A stretch of DNA of 64,000 nucleotides from Heterohyrax brucei (lineage: Eukaryota > Chordata > Mammalia > Hyracoidea > Procaviidae). Below are positions 23,405-34,191 of this stretch, piece by piece. The first letter of the stretch is position 1; every line of letters begins with the position of its first letter. The DNA lies in NCBI GenBank assembly GCA_028571685.1, contig CM053158.1, forward strand, positions 54,590,001-54,654,000. The letters are read 5' to 3'. The translations under genes were made by a program, and so were the position numbers. The notes beneath the pieces are model-generated. The model ran no database searches, was not told the origin of the DNA, and saw nothing but the letters and a program-made list of their open reading frames with translations.

Positions 23405-23960
23405 GCAGGTGAAGTATATTAGTGTTCTAATGCTGCGTAACCACACACTGAGTAGCTTAAAGCAACACATGTGGATCATCTCACAGTTTCTGTGGCTCTG
23501 AGCTCTGGGCACAGAGTGGCTGGATCCTGTGTTCAGGATCTCACTAAACAGAAATCAGGGTGTTGCCTGGACCCGCGATCTCATCTGAGGTGCACGCCCT
23601 CATCCAGGCTCACTAGCTGTTGGCAGAATTCAGTTCACTGAGGTGGTAGGACTGAGGCCTCGGTGCCCTGAAGCTTCTCACAGTACCTGCCACACAGCCC
23701 CCTCCATAACACAGCAGCTTGTTTCTTCAAGGACAGCAGGAGAGCATGCTTCTCTCTGGTCCACTCAGAAGTAGTAAGGATGACCACGGTGTCCCATAAC
23801 CTTTGAAATATCTGTGACCTAACACGGAGGAGGGGCAACTATCATCATTGCTGTATTCTCTCAGTTAGAAGCAAGTCACAGCCCCGTCTATGCTCAAGAG
23901 GAGGGGATTTGTGGGAATTAAGGACTGTCTTAGAATTCCGTCTTCCACATAAAGTTAACG
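23405..23960 (+). repeat. Old interspersed repeat, family not assigned
   Basis: Blocks such as gtgttctaatgctgcgtaac, tctcacagtttctgtggctc, ttggcagaattcagttcact and ttagaagcaagtcacag occur in an order I recognise from a mammal-wide repeat. I cannot name it safely. Confidence 0.5.
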
Positions 23961-23997
23961 TCCCACCAAATGGTCTAAACCCAGTAAATTCAATTCA

Positions 23998-24164
23998 AAA
24001 CCAAACAACACAGTGCTGTCAAGTGAATTCTGACTCATAATAATCCTACCAGACAGAGTATAACTAACTGCTCCGAGAGTTTCCAGGGAGCACCTGGCAG
24101 ATTTGAACTGCCAACCTTTTAGTTAGCAGGCATAGCACTTAACGACCACACCACCAGGGTTTCC
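23998..24164 (-). mobile_element. AfroSINE with 12-bp TSD
   Basis: Tail accaaacaacacagtgctg to head complement ccaccagggtttcc. The 12-bp aaattcaattca is repeated at 23986-23997 and 24165-24176. Confidence 0.9.
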
Positions 24165-24277
24165 AAATTCAATTCAGAGAGATACTTACTGATTAGAAGA
24201 GTGATGAGTAGTGTAGATTTTCAGTATGCATGTATCCTTAGTTACATTTTACGAATATATATACATAAATAGATAAA

Positions 24278-24328
24278 AAAAACCTGTTATCATCAAGTCA
24301 ATTCTAACTCATAATGACTCTATAAACC
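24278..24328 (-). mobile_element. AfroSINE tail fragment
   Basis: Only the tail complement is present: gttatcatcaagtcaattc and actcataatgactctata. Confidence 0.7.
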
Positions 24329-24485
24329 CAAAATCCAAACCCATTGCTGTCAAGTCAATTTCGACTCATAGTGAATCTACAGGTCAGAATAGAACTGCTT
24401 CATAGAGTTTCTAAGGAGCCCCTTTTGAAGTGCCGAGGTTTTGGTTAGCAGACATAGCACTTAACCACTACACCACCAGGGTTTT
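24329..24485 (-). mobile_element. AfroSINE, full length
   Basis: Tail ccaaacccattgctgtcaag to head complement cactacaccaccagggtttt. It inserted into or directly beside the 24278-24328 fragment. Confidence 0.85.
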
Positions 24486-24555
24486 AGAGAGAGAGAGAGA
24501 GAGAAGGGGAGGAGGAGAGGTAGGGGAGAAGAAGGGTGAGAGAGGGAGAGAGAGG
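24486..24555. repeat. GA-rich purine tract
   Basis: An imperfect GAGA/GGGA tract between two oppositely oriented AfroSINEs. It could adopt triplex structure. Confidence 0.85.
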
Positions 24556-24685
24556 AAACCCTGGTTGCCTAGTGATTAACTGCTTCGTCTGCCAGGCACT
24601 CCTTGGGAACCCAATAGGGCAGTTCTACTCTGACCTATATAGGATTGCTACAAGTTAGAATCAACTCAAAGGCAGTAGCTTTTTA
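24556..24685 (+). mobile_element. AfroSINE, slightly shortened
   Basis: Head gaaaccctggttgcctagtg, body atagggcagttctactctg, tail tagaatcaactcaaaggcag. About 30 bp of the anticodon-arm region is missing. Confidence 0.82.
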
Positions 24686-24728
24686 TATGTGTGTATGTAT
24701 ATATATATGTACACACAAATACATATAC

Positions 24729-24931
24729 CTGTTGCCATTGAGTTTATTCTGACTCATGGGAATCCCGTGTATGTCAGAGTAGGCCTGCACTCCATAGGGT
24801 TTTGAAAACTGTGGTCTTATGGAAGTAAATTGCCAGGCGTTTCTTTTTCAGTCCCAAATGGGTGGATTCAAACCGCCAACCTTTTGCTTAGTAACTTAGA
24901 GCAAACAATTTGCGTCACATGAGGGCTTTTG
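24729..24931 (-). mobile_element. AfroSINE, long variant
   Basis: Tail ctgttgccattgagtttat, middle tgcactccatagggttttg, head complement gcgtcacatgagggct. Confidence 0.8.
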
Positions 24932-24959
24932 TAAGTGTATATAAACACACCACATACAT

Positions 24960-24997
24960 ATGAGTCAGATCCGACTCGACGGCACTTGGCTTTTGGC
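24960..24997 (+). mobile_element. AfroSINE tail fragment
   Basis: Contains gatccgactcgacggcactt and then ggcttttggc, the same tail variant as 5382 and 32734. Confidence 0.75.
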
Positions 24998-25029
24998 ACA
25001 CCCATATGCATACATACATTTTAGGGTTG

Positions 25030-25370
25030 AAAAGATGGACGTAGTTGACTAAATGACAGCCACCAAGTACACCAGATTGTAATCCTTAGAATTTGTAAAG
25101 GTTATCATATGTGGCAAAGACTTTGCAGATGTCACTGAGCTAAGGAGGTTAGCTTAGCTTATTCAAGTAGGTCCTAAATGCCATTCACAAGTACCCTTAT
25201 AAGGGAGAGGCAGTGGGAGCTTAGACAGCCACACAGAGTTCAAGGCATTGTGGCCATGGAGGCAGACACTGGAGTGTGCAGCTATGGGGTAAGGAATGCC
25301 AACAACCCTCCAATTACTGAAACAGGCCGTGGCCTGGAGACCCCTCATCTAGATAATGAGAGATACTGAC
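25030..25370 (+). mobile_element. ERVL/MaLR-type LTR fragment (fossil)
   Basis: Blocks such as atatgtggcaaagactttgc, agatgtcactgagctaagg, acccttataagggagaggc and ggccatggaggcagacactg follow the order of old mammal-wide MaLR-type LTRs. It is fragmentary and clearly old. I do not assign a subfamily. Confidence 0.55.
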
Positions 25371-25938
25371 AGGTATTCCTTACTTCTTACTGCGAATTAG
25401 TAATTGCCTTAGAAGGCTTGTGGGCTATGAGTCTCAGCATAAGCGGAAGGGAGGATAAACAAGAGAGTTCCCTTTGGGCGTCCCTGGAAGACAGCACAGT
25501 CACCCGCAGAAGGTCACTGGCCTGCTTCTTAGGCATGCCCTTACCTCAGATGAACCCCGAGGATGGTATTGAAAGGCAGCCCCCTGAAATGTGCTTTGCA
25601 TCTAACCTTCAAAAATAAGCAAAGTCTGCTAATTCAGCCCTTTTGAAGTTCTAAGCTTACCATTGACTTTTTCTGCCAGTGAACTGCTAGACTTTCATTG
25701 AAGGGACATTTTCAAATTTTAAAGGGAAGCATTATTTTCCCTTGCTGAAAGGAAGAACCAGTTATTTTCTAAGGTGCCAGGTTCTTAGCCATATAATATA
25801 AAATTCGTTAAAGGGGACAGGGGGCACATTTTTAGCACAGACTGTGGTGTGCTTTTGTCCTCAAGTATGAATTGTGTGACTCATCTGCTAGGTGGACAGT
25901 CTTGTCCTTGTGTGTCCCTCTCTGCTATTAAAGCCATA
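25371..25938. other. Unassigned sequence
   Basis: No credible frame or named repeat. Confidence 0.45.
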
Positions 25939-26098
25939 ACCAAACCCCTGCTGTTGAATCGATTCTCACTCACTGACCCTCTAGACAGAGTAGAACTGCC
26001 CCATAGAGTTTGAGGGAGCACGTGGGGGATTTGAACTGCCGATGTTCTGGTTAGCAGCACTTAACCACTACTTCACCACCACATCACCAGGGTCTCCA
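25939..26098 (-). mobile_element. AfroSINE, full length
   Basis: Tail accaaacccctgctgttgaa to head complement catcaccagggtctcc, with a small insertion near the head. Confidence 0.85.
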
Positions 26099-26929
26099 CT
26101 GTTAAAGCAATGCGTTATGCCCTCCAGAGTGGAGTCTTTTCGGGAGAGTTGTATGTGTTTTATACAAGATCTCATGGTTCTATTCAGGTACATTTGCTAC
26201 CTGCAGTACCTTTCTCCTCTGGAGGCCCTCTCTGTATGAGTGAGATACAGCTGTCTGATTATTTTCTAACCTCTCTGTGGTGATTGGACGTCATGAGAAA
26301 CATAATCGAAGCTGTTCCATATGCATACTTCTCCCCAAGCCAACATCATATTTTCGAGGAAAAAAAAATTCAATGTAATGCAAATCCCAACAAAACAGCC
26401 CAGAATCAAGGAATTCCAGAGGATTCCAAATCCCAGAGGGAAAAGTATATCATCAATGTAGACAGGTAAAAGAAATTAAGCAAATAAAATTTTTCTCCAC
26501 TTGCTTTCCCGTACATTGCTTCTAGCAAATAGCTAGAAGTGTTTGCACAGTTTTCTTCTGATTAATTGTGCTTTCCTCTGAAGCTCACAGTGTATAAAAT
26601 GCAAGGTTTTAATGTCTTCATTCTGCTGCTTCTGAAAATGCTGAGCATCCTTGGGATGCGTGGTGAATTCATCACATTTCTTTGAGATTAATGAGGCAAT
26701 CAAGCTAAATGCTGGATCTAGTCAAAGAGAAGAAGAAAATCCTCGATGTTTTAAACAAGTTGCCTGTTTGTTCTCTGTCTTAAAGCCAGTGCTAAACATG
26801 AGATGACTAATACACATTTGGGAAAATCTCAATGTGAGTGGGGTTACAGTGATTTGTGACTCCATTCACGTGTGGTATGGAAGAGGGAATATGGTAGAAA
26901 AGTATATGAGAATAATTAGTACAGTGTGG
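26099..26929. other. Apparently unique DNA
   Basis: No named repeat. The stretch 26540-26730 (with tgagattaatgaggcaatca) looks unique and could be regulatory, but this cannot be tested from the sequence alone. Confidence 0.4.
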
Positions 26930-27190
26930 GTTTAAGAGATTTGACTACAGCATCAGATTTCCGGGGGCTATGCAGGCCAAGCGCCACTGGCAAAGTGCAA
27001 GCTAGATGACCTTAAATCAGTGGTTTCACTTCCTTCTGCCTCTGTGTCCTTAACCAAAAAGTACAGCTAATCAGAATAATGTCTACTTTATAGAGTAGTT
27101 AGAGGATTCAGTGAAATTCTAATACATGTGAACATTTCATTTATCAGTGCTCAATAAATGTTAGCTACCAGTGTCACTTTTATTAATATC
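26930..27190 (-). repeat. MIR
   Basis: Complement of MIR ending gtgctcaataaatgttagct with gattcagtgaaattctaat before it. The 5' half is degraded. Confidence 0.72.
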
Positions 27191-27611
27191 CTTGACTGGT
27201 TTGATGTACTGGTAGAGCAATCATCCGGTCAGTCAAGAACAATGACTCTTATACTGAGTATATGCTAGATACTGTGTGAGCTGTCAAAACTGTAGCAATG
27301 AACCAATTACCAAATATGACCAAAATTACCGTGAGAGAGATGGGAGGAGACCACTGTAGCAAGACCAGTGGGGAGGCAGTGATACTTCTGAGACCTACCT
27401 GTGATGTGGGAAACCACAGGCAGGGCTTAATGCACGTAGCTGGGACGTAGCTGGGAAGTTTCCCTCTGGAATCTTGAGTCTGTGAAGAGACTGAAGCTTG
27501 TCTTTGACATTTTAGAACTTTGGCTACCCCACTGTCCATCCTCCAGAACTCTCTTCTCGTGCCTTGATGTCCAAACATCCCAACTTGAGCAGTTGACATA
27601 GATCAACCCTT

Positions 27612-27822
27612 GCTACGGAGTCCATGTGGACGCAAACGGCTAATGCCCTCAGCTGCTAACTGGAAGGTTAGAAGCTCAAGTCCACCGAGGCATCGCGAAA
27701 GAAAGGCCTGGTGATCTGCCTTCAAAAAATCCCCCTTGAGAACCCTGTGGAGCACAATTCTGCAGTTGTACTCCAACATACCTGTGTCATCATGAGTCAG
27801 AATTGACACAACTGGTAAACCC
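27612..27822 (+). mobile_element. AfroSINE, long variant
   Basis: Head cggagtccatgtggacgc, gctgctaactggaaggtt, long-type middle aagaaaggcctggtgatct, tail gtcagaattgacacaactgg. The preceding 27191-27611 shows no gene that I can name. Confidence 0.82.
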
Positions 27823-28097
27823 TTTTCTACAACAAAAACTCAAAGGATTCGGGAGACTACTTTCCAGGTTCTAAGATAACCTGACTTTCATAATGGACAG
27901 TAAAGAAAAGAAGGAATGAATTCAGTGAAATGAGTTTCTCTTTGGCTTCTGCTAAGAGGCTCTTACTTTCCTCGCTTACTTTGGGCTGTTGGTGTTCCGT
28001 CTGTCTCTTCCCCCTCCCGCTAACACCTGCTTTCATCTCCCAGAGCCCTCACAACCTTCGGGATATCAAACAGTGGGAGTCAGTAAAATAAAACCAG

Positions 28098-28305
28098 CAG
28101 GCCCTGGGCAGTGCAAAGGGTTAAGTGCTGGATTACTAACCTAAAAAGCTGAGGGTTCACATCTACCTAGAATCACCTAAAAAGAAAGCCGTGGTGATCT
28201 GCTTTCAAAAGGTCACAGTCTCAAGAACCCTAGGGGGCAGTTCTACCCTGTACACTTGGGGTCTTCGTGAGAGGGAATCGGCTCCATGGCAACCCAGAAA
28301 CAGCA
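28098..28305 (+). mobile_element. AfroSINE, long variant
   Basis: Head gcaggccctgggcagtgca, middle aaagaaagccgtggtgatct, body gggggcagttctaccctgt, tail atcggctccatggcaac. Confidence 0.8.
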
Positions 28306-28569
28306 GAATAAAATCAGCCTACTATACATTAACCAGTCTACCCCAAGTCTACCTCCAGTGGCAACCTCTGCCTTCCACGTGCTGCTGTGAGAGCTACAGA
28401 CACCAAAGGTCCTCAGTTTATCTTTCCTCTGTTTACATTCAACTTTGCATTTACCATAAAATATATATATATTTTTTAATATTTGGAAAATTTTTGGAAT
28501 TTTTCTGAATTTTATGTTTTAGATTCCACAGTGTAATCCAGTGAGGCAATTAGTGGTCATTGTTGGGGC

Positions 28570-28790
28570 TAGAACACCTCAGTTTAAAACTAGCTTCTAC
28601 AGCCTGATAGCTGTGAAGCCTTGTATAATTTTCTTCATCCCTGTCTGCGACATCTGAAAAATGAGGGTAATAATATAATCTGCCTCACTGGGTTGTTGAG
28701 GGCATCAATAAGTGAATAGATTAAAAGTGCTTAAAGCAGTGCTTGGCACATAGTAACCAGCCAGTGAATGTTAGCTATTGTTACTGTCAT
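28570..28790 (-). repeat. MIR
   Basis: Contains agctgtgaagccttgtata, tctgaaaaatgagggtaa, gcagtgcttggcacatagta and gtgaatgttagctattgtt in MIR order. Confidence 0.82.
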
Positions 28791-29618
28791 CTAGAGAGGA
28801 GCGAGCTTCCAAGCTAAATCAACAAGTGGATACTATTCCTGGCATATTTCTCAACACTCAGCCACTTATTTCTGCAACTCCACTTAAGGACAATCGAATT
28901 TAAAAATCGCTCTGGGGGTTGTGCTGCTTTGCTAGTAATTGTTCAAAAGCATGGCCCTTGGAAATATTCTGCTTTTAAGTAGTTATGGTTTTTAAAAAAG
29001 AAGTCGTTATGATGAAACTAGTATTTGAGTCTAGTACATCATTAACTGGAATTCCAGTATGAATTATAGTGCAACAATATCTCTAGATGGTATCCAGGTT
29101 ACAGTAAGTTCCTCATCACTTTATTTAATGAGCTTCTTGAAAGCTCCTGTAGACATGGTTGGAGAGATGTCTTTGGAACTGGAGATTCTGCTCCGTTTTC
29201 AGATGTTTTTATAAAGTCAAAGAGACAGCTCATTTTAATTTCTCCTATTTCTGATGAAGATGCTTACCCAGCTTAGGAATTGGGGCCAGGATGATTCATA
29301 TTCTGTATGGTGAAAAATATAATTGGAAACTCAATATTTAAGAAACCCAGCTTCTCCCTCTCATTCCAAGTTGAAATGATGCTGTTTAGATGCGGTAACA
29401 AGTCATCTGGGGTCACTTCATTTCAGACTGAGATGAGGGTGATCAGTTGAACTTTTTTTGGTTCAGTCATAATTATAACTGCTCTTGGGGCAATAAGAAC
29501 TTACAAGAATCCTAAATTAAGCCTTCTTAGATTTAAAGAAGCAACCCATAACGGAGCATGTGAGTTGCAGGCCAGTAGTAGCAATACCACATGATTAGCA
29601 GCCACCATACAGAAACTT
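28791..29618. other. Unassigned sequence
   Basis: No gene or repeat that I can name. Confidence 0.45.
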
Positions 29619-29812
29619 GGAGTCCTTGCTTGGTGTGAACAGTTCAGACGCTTGTGTGCTAACCGAAAGATTGGAAGTTTGAGACTACTCAGAGGCTCCT
29701 CACAAGAAAGGTCTGGAAATTTACTTCTGAAAAATCAGCCGTTGAAAAGAAGCAGCCCAGCTGTACTCTGACACACAGGGTTTGCTGTGAGTCAGAGAGA
29801 GCTCGGTGGTGA
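29619..29812 (+). mobile_element. AfroSINE, long variant, diverged
   Basis: Head ttggagtccttgcttggtg, middle cacaagaaaggtctggaaat, tail ctgtgagtcagagagagctc. Confidence 0.75.
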
Positions 29813-30017
29813 GGTAGATATGGAAACTCAGGTGGCTTTGTGCCCACATCTGGATAACTGGCTAGATGTGCTTTGTTTAAAGCAGAGCTCTGACACTACC
29901 AAGCTGTCATTACCACTTATCAGCAGGCGTGCCACCCCCAAGGTGCCACAGGAGAACACAGACGTGCAGCACATGTATTTCACTTGGTTGACCTGCCAGC
30001 GCTGGCAGCCTCTTTTC

Positions 30018-30175
30018 CATAGGATCCCTGATGGCACAGTGGTTAAGAACTCAGTTGGTTCAAATCCACTAGCTGCTCCTTGGTCACTCTGTGGGGCAGT
30101 TCTCTTCTGTCCCGCAGGGCTGCTGTGAGTCGGGATCTCCTTAACGGCATCAGACTTGGTTGTTTGTCTTTGGTG
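30018..30175 (+). mobile_element. AfroSINE
   Basis: Head aggatccctgatggcacag, ctagctgctccttggtcac, tail ctgctgtgagtcgggatctc. It has a short deletion after the head. Confidence 0.85.
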
Positions 30176-30454
30176 CTATAGGCCAAGTACAGATTTTTAA
30201 ACAGTGGATTTGTTTAAAGGAGTGGTTTTCACTCTAGTAAAAAATACTGTTTTCCTTTTTCCATCATTCCATGGTGTTTCAGTGGTTACTCCTCTTGCAA
30301 AGGGATGCTGTGCCTTGTGGGTAAGCTGTCATACTTTTTTCCTACTGCTCAGTGGGTAGATGACAATTCTGGCTTCTGCCAATTTTCTGTGTCATCAGAG
30401 GACATCATTTTGGCAGCCTGTCCCTAGGTAGAGTACTTGTCTAGAAACATCTCT

Positions 30455-30800
30455 TACACTCAGACACATGCACTCACATGCTCACGCATACATGCACATG
30501 CACTCACACTTACTCATGTACTCACATGCTCACTCACACATGTGTACACATGCATGTACTTATGCTCAGTCAGCTCACACATGCATGTACACACTCAGTC
30601 ATGTACTCACATGCTCACAACCTCACACATGCACACACACAATTATACATGTACACTTTTGTTCACCCACACTGGCACAGCTGTAAACGTTCAATACTTA
30701 TTCATGTATTCAGACATACTCCTGAACTCATGTTCTGACTCATACATTCATATATCCTCACGTACTCACATACACTCACACACACACACACACACACTCT
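30455..30800. repeat. Degenerate CA-rich minisatellite
   Basis: Loosely repeated units of the type actcacatgctcac and cacacatgcatgtac, ending in a pure (CA)n of about 10 units at 30778-30797. A 219-codon open frame across it reflects composition, not a gene. Confidence 0.88.
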
Positions 30801-31786
30801 TTTGTACAGTGCCAGTAGAAAGCAGAAACGGTAACAGTATTTCAGAGCTGCTATCAACCCTGCTTCTGGAGCTTGAAATTGTCAGACTTGGTCGAAAGCA
30901 AATAATTCCAAAAAGAATGCCAGGCTGGAGAGGAAGAGTCAGCAGGAAGGGAAGGACTCAGAGCGGATGGTGGGAAACTGCTGAAGTGAGGCTTTGTTAC
31001 TTTGTCCTATTGCTGCACAGCCTGAGTCCAGCAAGCCAGGGTCAGTTCTGCATGTTGGGAAATCATGTTTGTTGTCAGGAAATCTCACCCATTTGAGGAA
31101 AGGGTGGAGTTCTAGTTGGATTGCTAGGGACCTGAAGATCCTGGAAGAGGGGAGAACCCACATGAGGCCCAGAGCTCCGCTTCAGACTTGCTTAAACAAT
31201 TGAGGGTGTTTATTTGCTCAGGTAATAGAGAAATTACAAAAGATTCTACTTCAGGTGAGGTTTGATCAAGAGGCCGATGCTGTTCTCTCCACCCTCTCAA
31301 CTCTGCTCTCTATAAATGTGGGCTATTTCATCAGAAGTTTTTTTATATTAGCTAGAATGGCTGTAGTGGCTTTGTCTTCGCTAACATCTGCACTTTACAA
31401 ATACAGAGGAGAGAGCAACTCCACTCTGTCCCAGGACTCCAAGCGGTCGTCCTGAGATTCTCTCTATAGACAGAATTGTCCTGTGCCCACTTGGTGCTAA
31501 TTGGTTTGTGCCATTAGGTTTTTCCACTGAAGTGAGCCATGAGATCAGCACTTGGGTTGTGTGGGCACAGGGGTTGATAATGTATAAAAATCAGAATTTT
31601 CTTACCAAGAAGGGGGATGTAGGCTGGTAGCCACCACACCATCTGAGGGACCTCTTGGTTGCCTAAGGGGACAAGGAAATAGCTCATTATGTTCTTGATG
31701 CCATATAGGGTCAGATGGATGGCATGTGAATACCCCTGTTCCTGAATCGTTGTAACCTTCCTATGCACCCACCACCCAAAACAGTT
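30801..31786. other. Unassigned sequence
   Basis: No gene or repeat that I can name. Confidence 0.45.
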
Positions 31787-31969
31787 TCCATAGTTGCCTC
31801 CAACTCATGGAGGCCCCATGTGTGTTAGAGAGGAACTGTGTTCCAAAGGCTTTTCAAGGCCTGTTTTTTTTAGAAGTAGGTTGCCAGGCCTTTCTTCCAG
31901 GTCACCTCAGAGTAGGCTCCTCCCTCCAACCTTTCAGTCAGTGTCCATGTATGTTAACTGTGTACCACG
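31787..31969 (-). mobile_element. AfroSINE, long variant
   Basis: Tail ttgcctccaactcatggag, middle gtgttccaaaggcttttc and ggttgccaggcctttcttcc. The head is decayed. Confidence 0.77.
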
Positions 31970-32224
31970 GAGAAATATACAGAAATAGAGCCTTGCAGAA
32001 TTATCTCCCTGGTTGTGTGATTTTCTTCTTTTATGAATTTTTGTTTGAACTTTCTCCACAGCCAGTAGATTTATCTTTCCAACTTGAGGAGAAAAGTTCA
32101 GATATCTAGCTCCAGGGTACTGATCAAGCCAGAATTTGCTGGTAGCCTCTGCTTCATGAATAAGTGCTGAACCGGGTGGAAGCTGGTTTCCTCCTGAGAC
32201 GGTCTGCCTGGCAGGATGAGAACC

Positions 32225-32440
32225 ACAGGGACCCTTTACTGAAAACCCACCATGTACCAGGAATAGCCCCTTGAGACACTGTAGACATATTCCTCACGAA
32301 CAACCTTGGAAATAGATGTTTTACTCTCTGTCTTATAGGCGACAGGCCTGATTTTAGAGGAGATAAATAATTGTTTCAGGGTCATGGGGCTGATAAGGGC
32401 TGAGATTTTACCCTGGGCTAGGGTGACAAGCCCTGGCTCT
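32225..32440 (+). repeat. MIR
   Basis: Contains aaaacccaccatgtaccagg, tcctcacgaacaaccttgg and a diverged cagggtcatggggctgat block. Confidence 0.65.
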
Positions 32441-32733
32441 TGTCCCCTTTTGTTACCCTGTTTGGCAGCATTTTCTACTCTAAACGTACATGTCTCATCA
32501 CAGCCCTGGTCTTTATGAACTGTGTGTTTCCCAACTGTGTTCTGATTGGCTGTTTAAGTTTAAAGTGTTCCATGATGACAGGTTTGCTCTTCACCCTTTT
32601 AGAGAAAGTATATTATTCAAAAGGTGGAAGTCCAGATTCACGAGGTGACGCCTTCGGGGCTCTGGCTCTTGAACCTCGCTTCACAGCCAGCAAGAGTTTT
32701 CTTGCTCACGTTGGTGGAACCCAGGATTTCATT

Positions 32734-32766
32734 AGCCAGCCAAGTGCCGTCGAGTCAGATCCAACA
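32734..32766 (-). mobile_element. AfroSINE tail fragment
   Basis: Only agccagccaagtgccgtcga and gtcagatcca are present. Confidence 0.7.
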
Positions 32767-32945
32767 TTACTGACTCTTAATTAAAGGGTTGTTTCGGGCC
32801 CCAGAAACACAGCGTTCTCCATCACCTCAATAGGAACTTTTCCGGTTTGCTCCTAAGTTCCTTTGTAGACACAAACTTTCTTCTGATTTCATCTTATCTT
32901 TCATCTCTGCATTATTTCCTATCCATATCTCTCACTGTCTAACTC

Positions 32946-33136
32946 AGGGGTCTTGAGGCCACAGCCTGTTTTTGTAAGTAAAGCTTTCTTGGCACGCAGC
33001 CACACCAATGCATGTATGTAGTATATTTTCACACGATAGTGTCAGAGTTGAGTAGTCACAACTGAGATCGTATGGCCCACAAAGACTACAGTGTTTACTG
33101 TCTGGCCCTTTATAAGAAGAAAATGAGCTGACCCCA
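32946..33136 (+). mobile_element. hAT-type non-autonomous DNA transposon, shortened
   Basis: Same family as 19772-20354: starts caggggtcttgaggccacag, contains gtcagagttgagtagtcac, cgtatggcccacaaagac and tgtctggccctttataag, and ends ctgacccc. Confidence 0.72.
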
Positions 33137-34025
33137 TACAACAAACTCCATACGTAACTCTGCTTCCTTTCCAACTCCACTTTATGACAGAAATAAAAAT
33201 TTCACAAAGGCTGGACTCGAACAAGAAAAAAAATTCAAGCAAATGACCGATGTTTAGAAAGGAAAAGCGTAACTTCATTCACTGTCTAGTCCCAGAGAGA
33301 ACAAGTGAGTGACAGTTATGCAATCACTTTCTGATTCTCAGCCCATGCAGACACTGCTAGTCAGTCATAACACTCTTTCCCAGAGAGCGCAGACTGCGCC
33401 TCAAAATTCTTCTCAAAACGAAGTCCAGGCAGCCACTGACAATTAAGGGAACTTGGAATTCAAGTGGAAAACTCTCTACCATCCTTGACGTGGGTGACAC
33501 CATCAGATCAAGGAATCACATAAGGAAAAAACCATATTTAATATAAGTAATCCTTGAAGTCCTGTTGGAGGTACCATTTCAGAGCTAGAAATAGCATCTT
33601 GTGATAACTCCATAGTTGGAACAGCGCATCCTTTCCTTGATTAAACACTAGATGAAGTAGTTGGTTTGCACTTCAATCCATGTTGTATGAAAAATGCTTC
33701 TCCTTAAACAGAAGATTTCATTATACTGGGCAGTACCCTCACCATGAGAGGCACCCAGGAGCTGAAGCCCACTGGAGGCACCCAAGAGGAGTCCCACCCC
33801 ATGAGCACCCTCTTTGCATGCTGACATACGTGAATCCTACCTGACACTGTCTACATAGTTCATTTTTTTCTCGCATAGCCATACATAACTTCAGAAAAGC
33901 TAAAAGTATGTGTACGATATTGCCACAGGTTTGACATCTATGTTACCACACCTTTGTCAGAGGAGGCCACACTCACTCTGTGCTCTGTGCCCTGTTTTAT
34001 CCAGATTATAGGAAGTCTCCTACAA
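33137..34025. other. Unassigned sequence
   Basis: No gene or repeat that I can name. Confidence 0.45.
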
Positions 34026-34191
34026 ACTAAAACCAAACCCACTGCCGCCAAGTGGATTCTGACTCATAGTGATCTTATAGAACAGAGTAGAACTGCTCCA
34101 CAGAGTTTCGAAGGAGTGCCTGGCAGATTGGAACTGCTGACCTTTTGTTTAACAGACGTAGTACTTAATGACTACACCACGACGGTTTCCA
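34026..34191 (-). mobile_element. AfroSINE, full length
   Basis: Tail aaaaccaaacccactgccgc to head complement ctacaccacgacggtttcc. Confidence 0.88.

Noticed and set aside
26284-26469. 61-codon frame ending near caggtaaaa (donor-like)
   Set aside because: Short, no acceptor or homology recognised. One donor-like site is expected often by chance.
27249-27599. 116-codon minus-strand frame
   Set aside because: No recognisable domain. The surroundings look like decayed repeat.
30437-31096. 219-codon open frame on the + strand
   Set aside because: Its first half lies in the CA-rich minisatellite (His/Thr/Cys-rich repeats in all three frames), and the second half has no recognisable domain.
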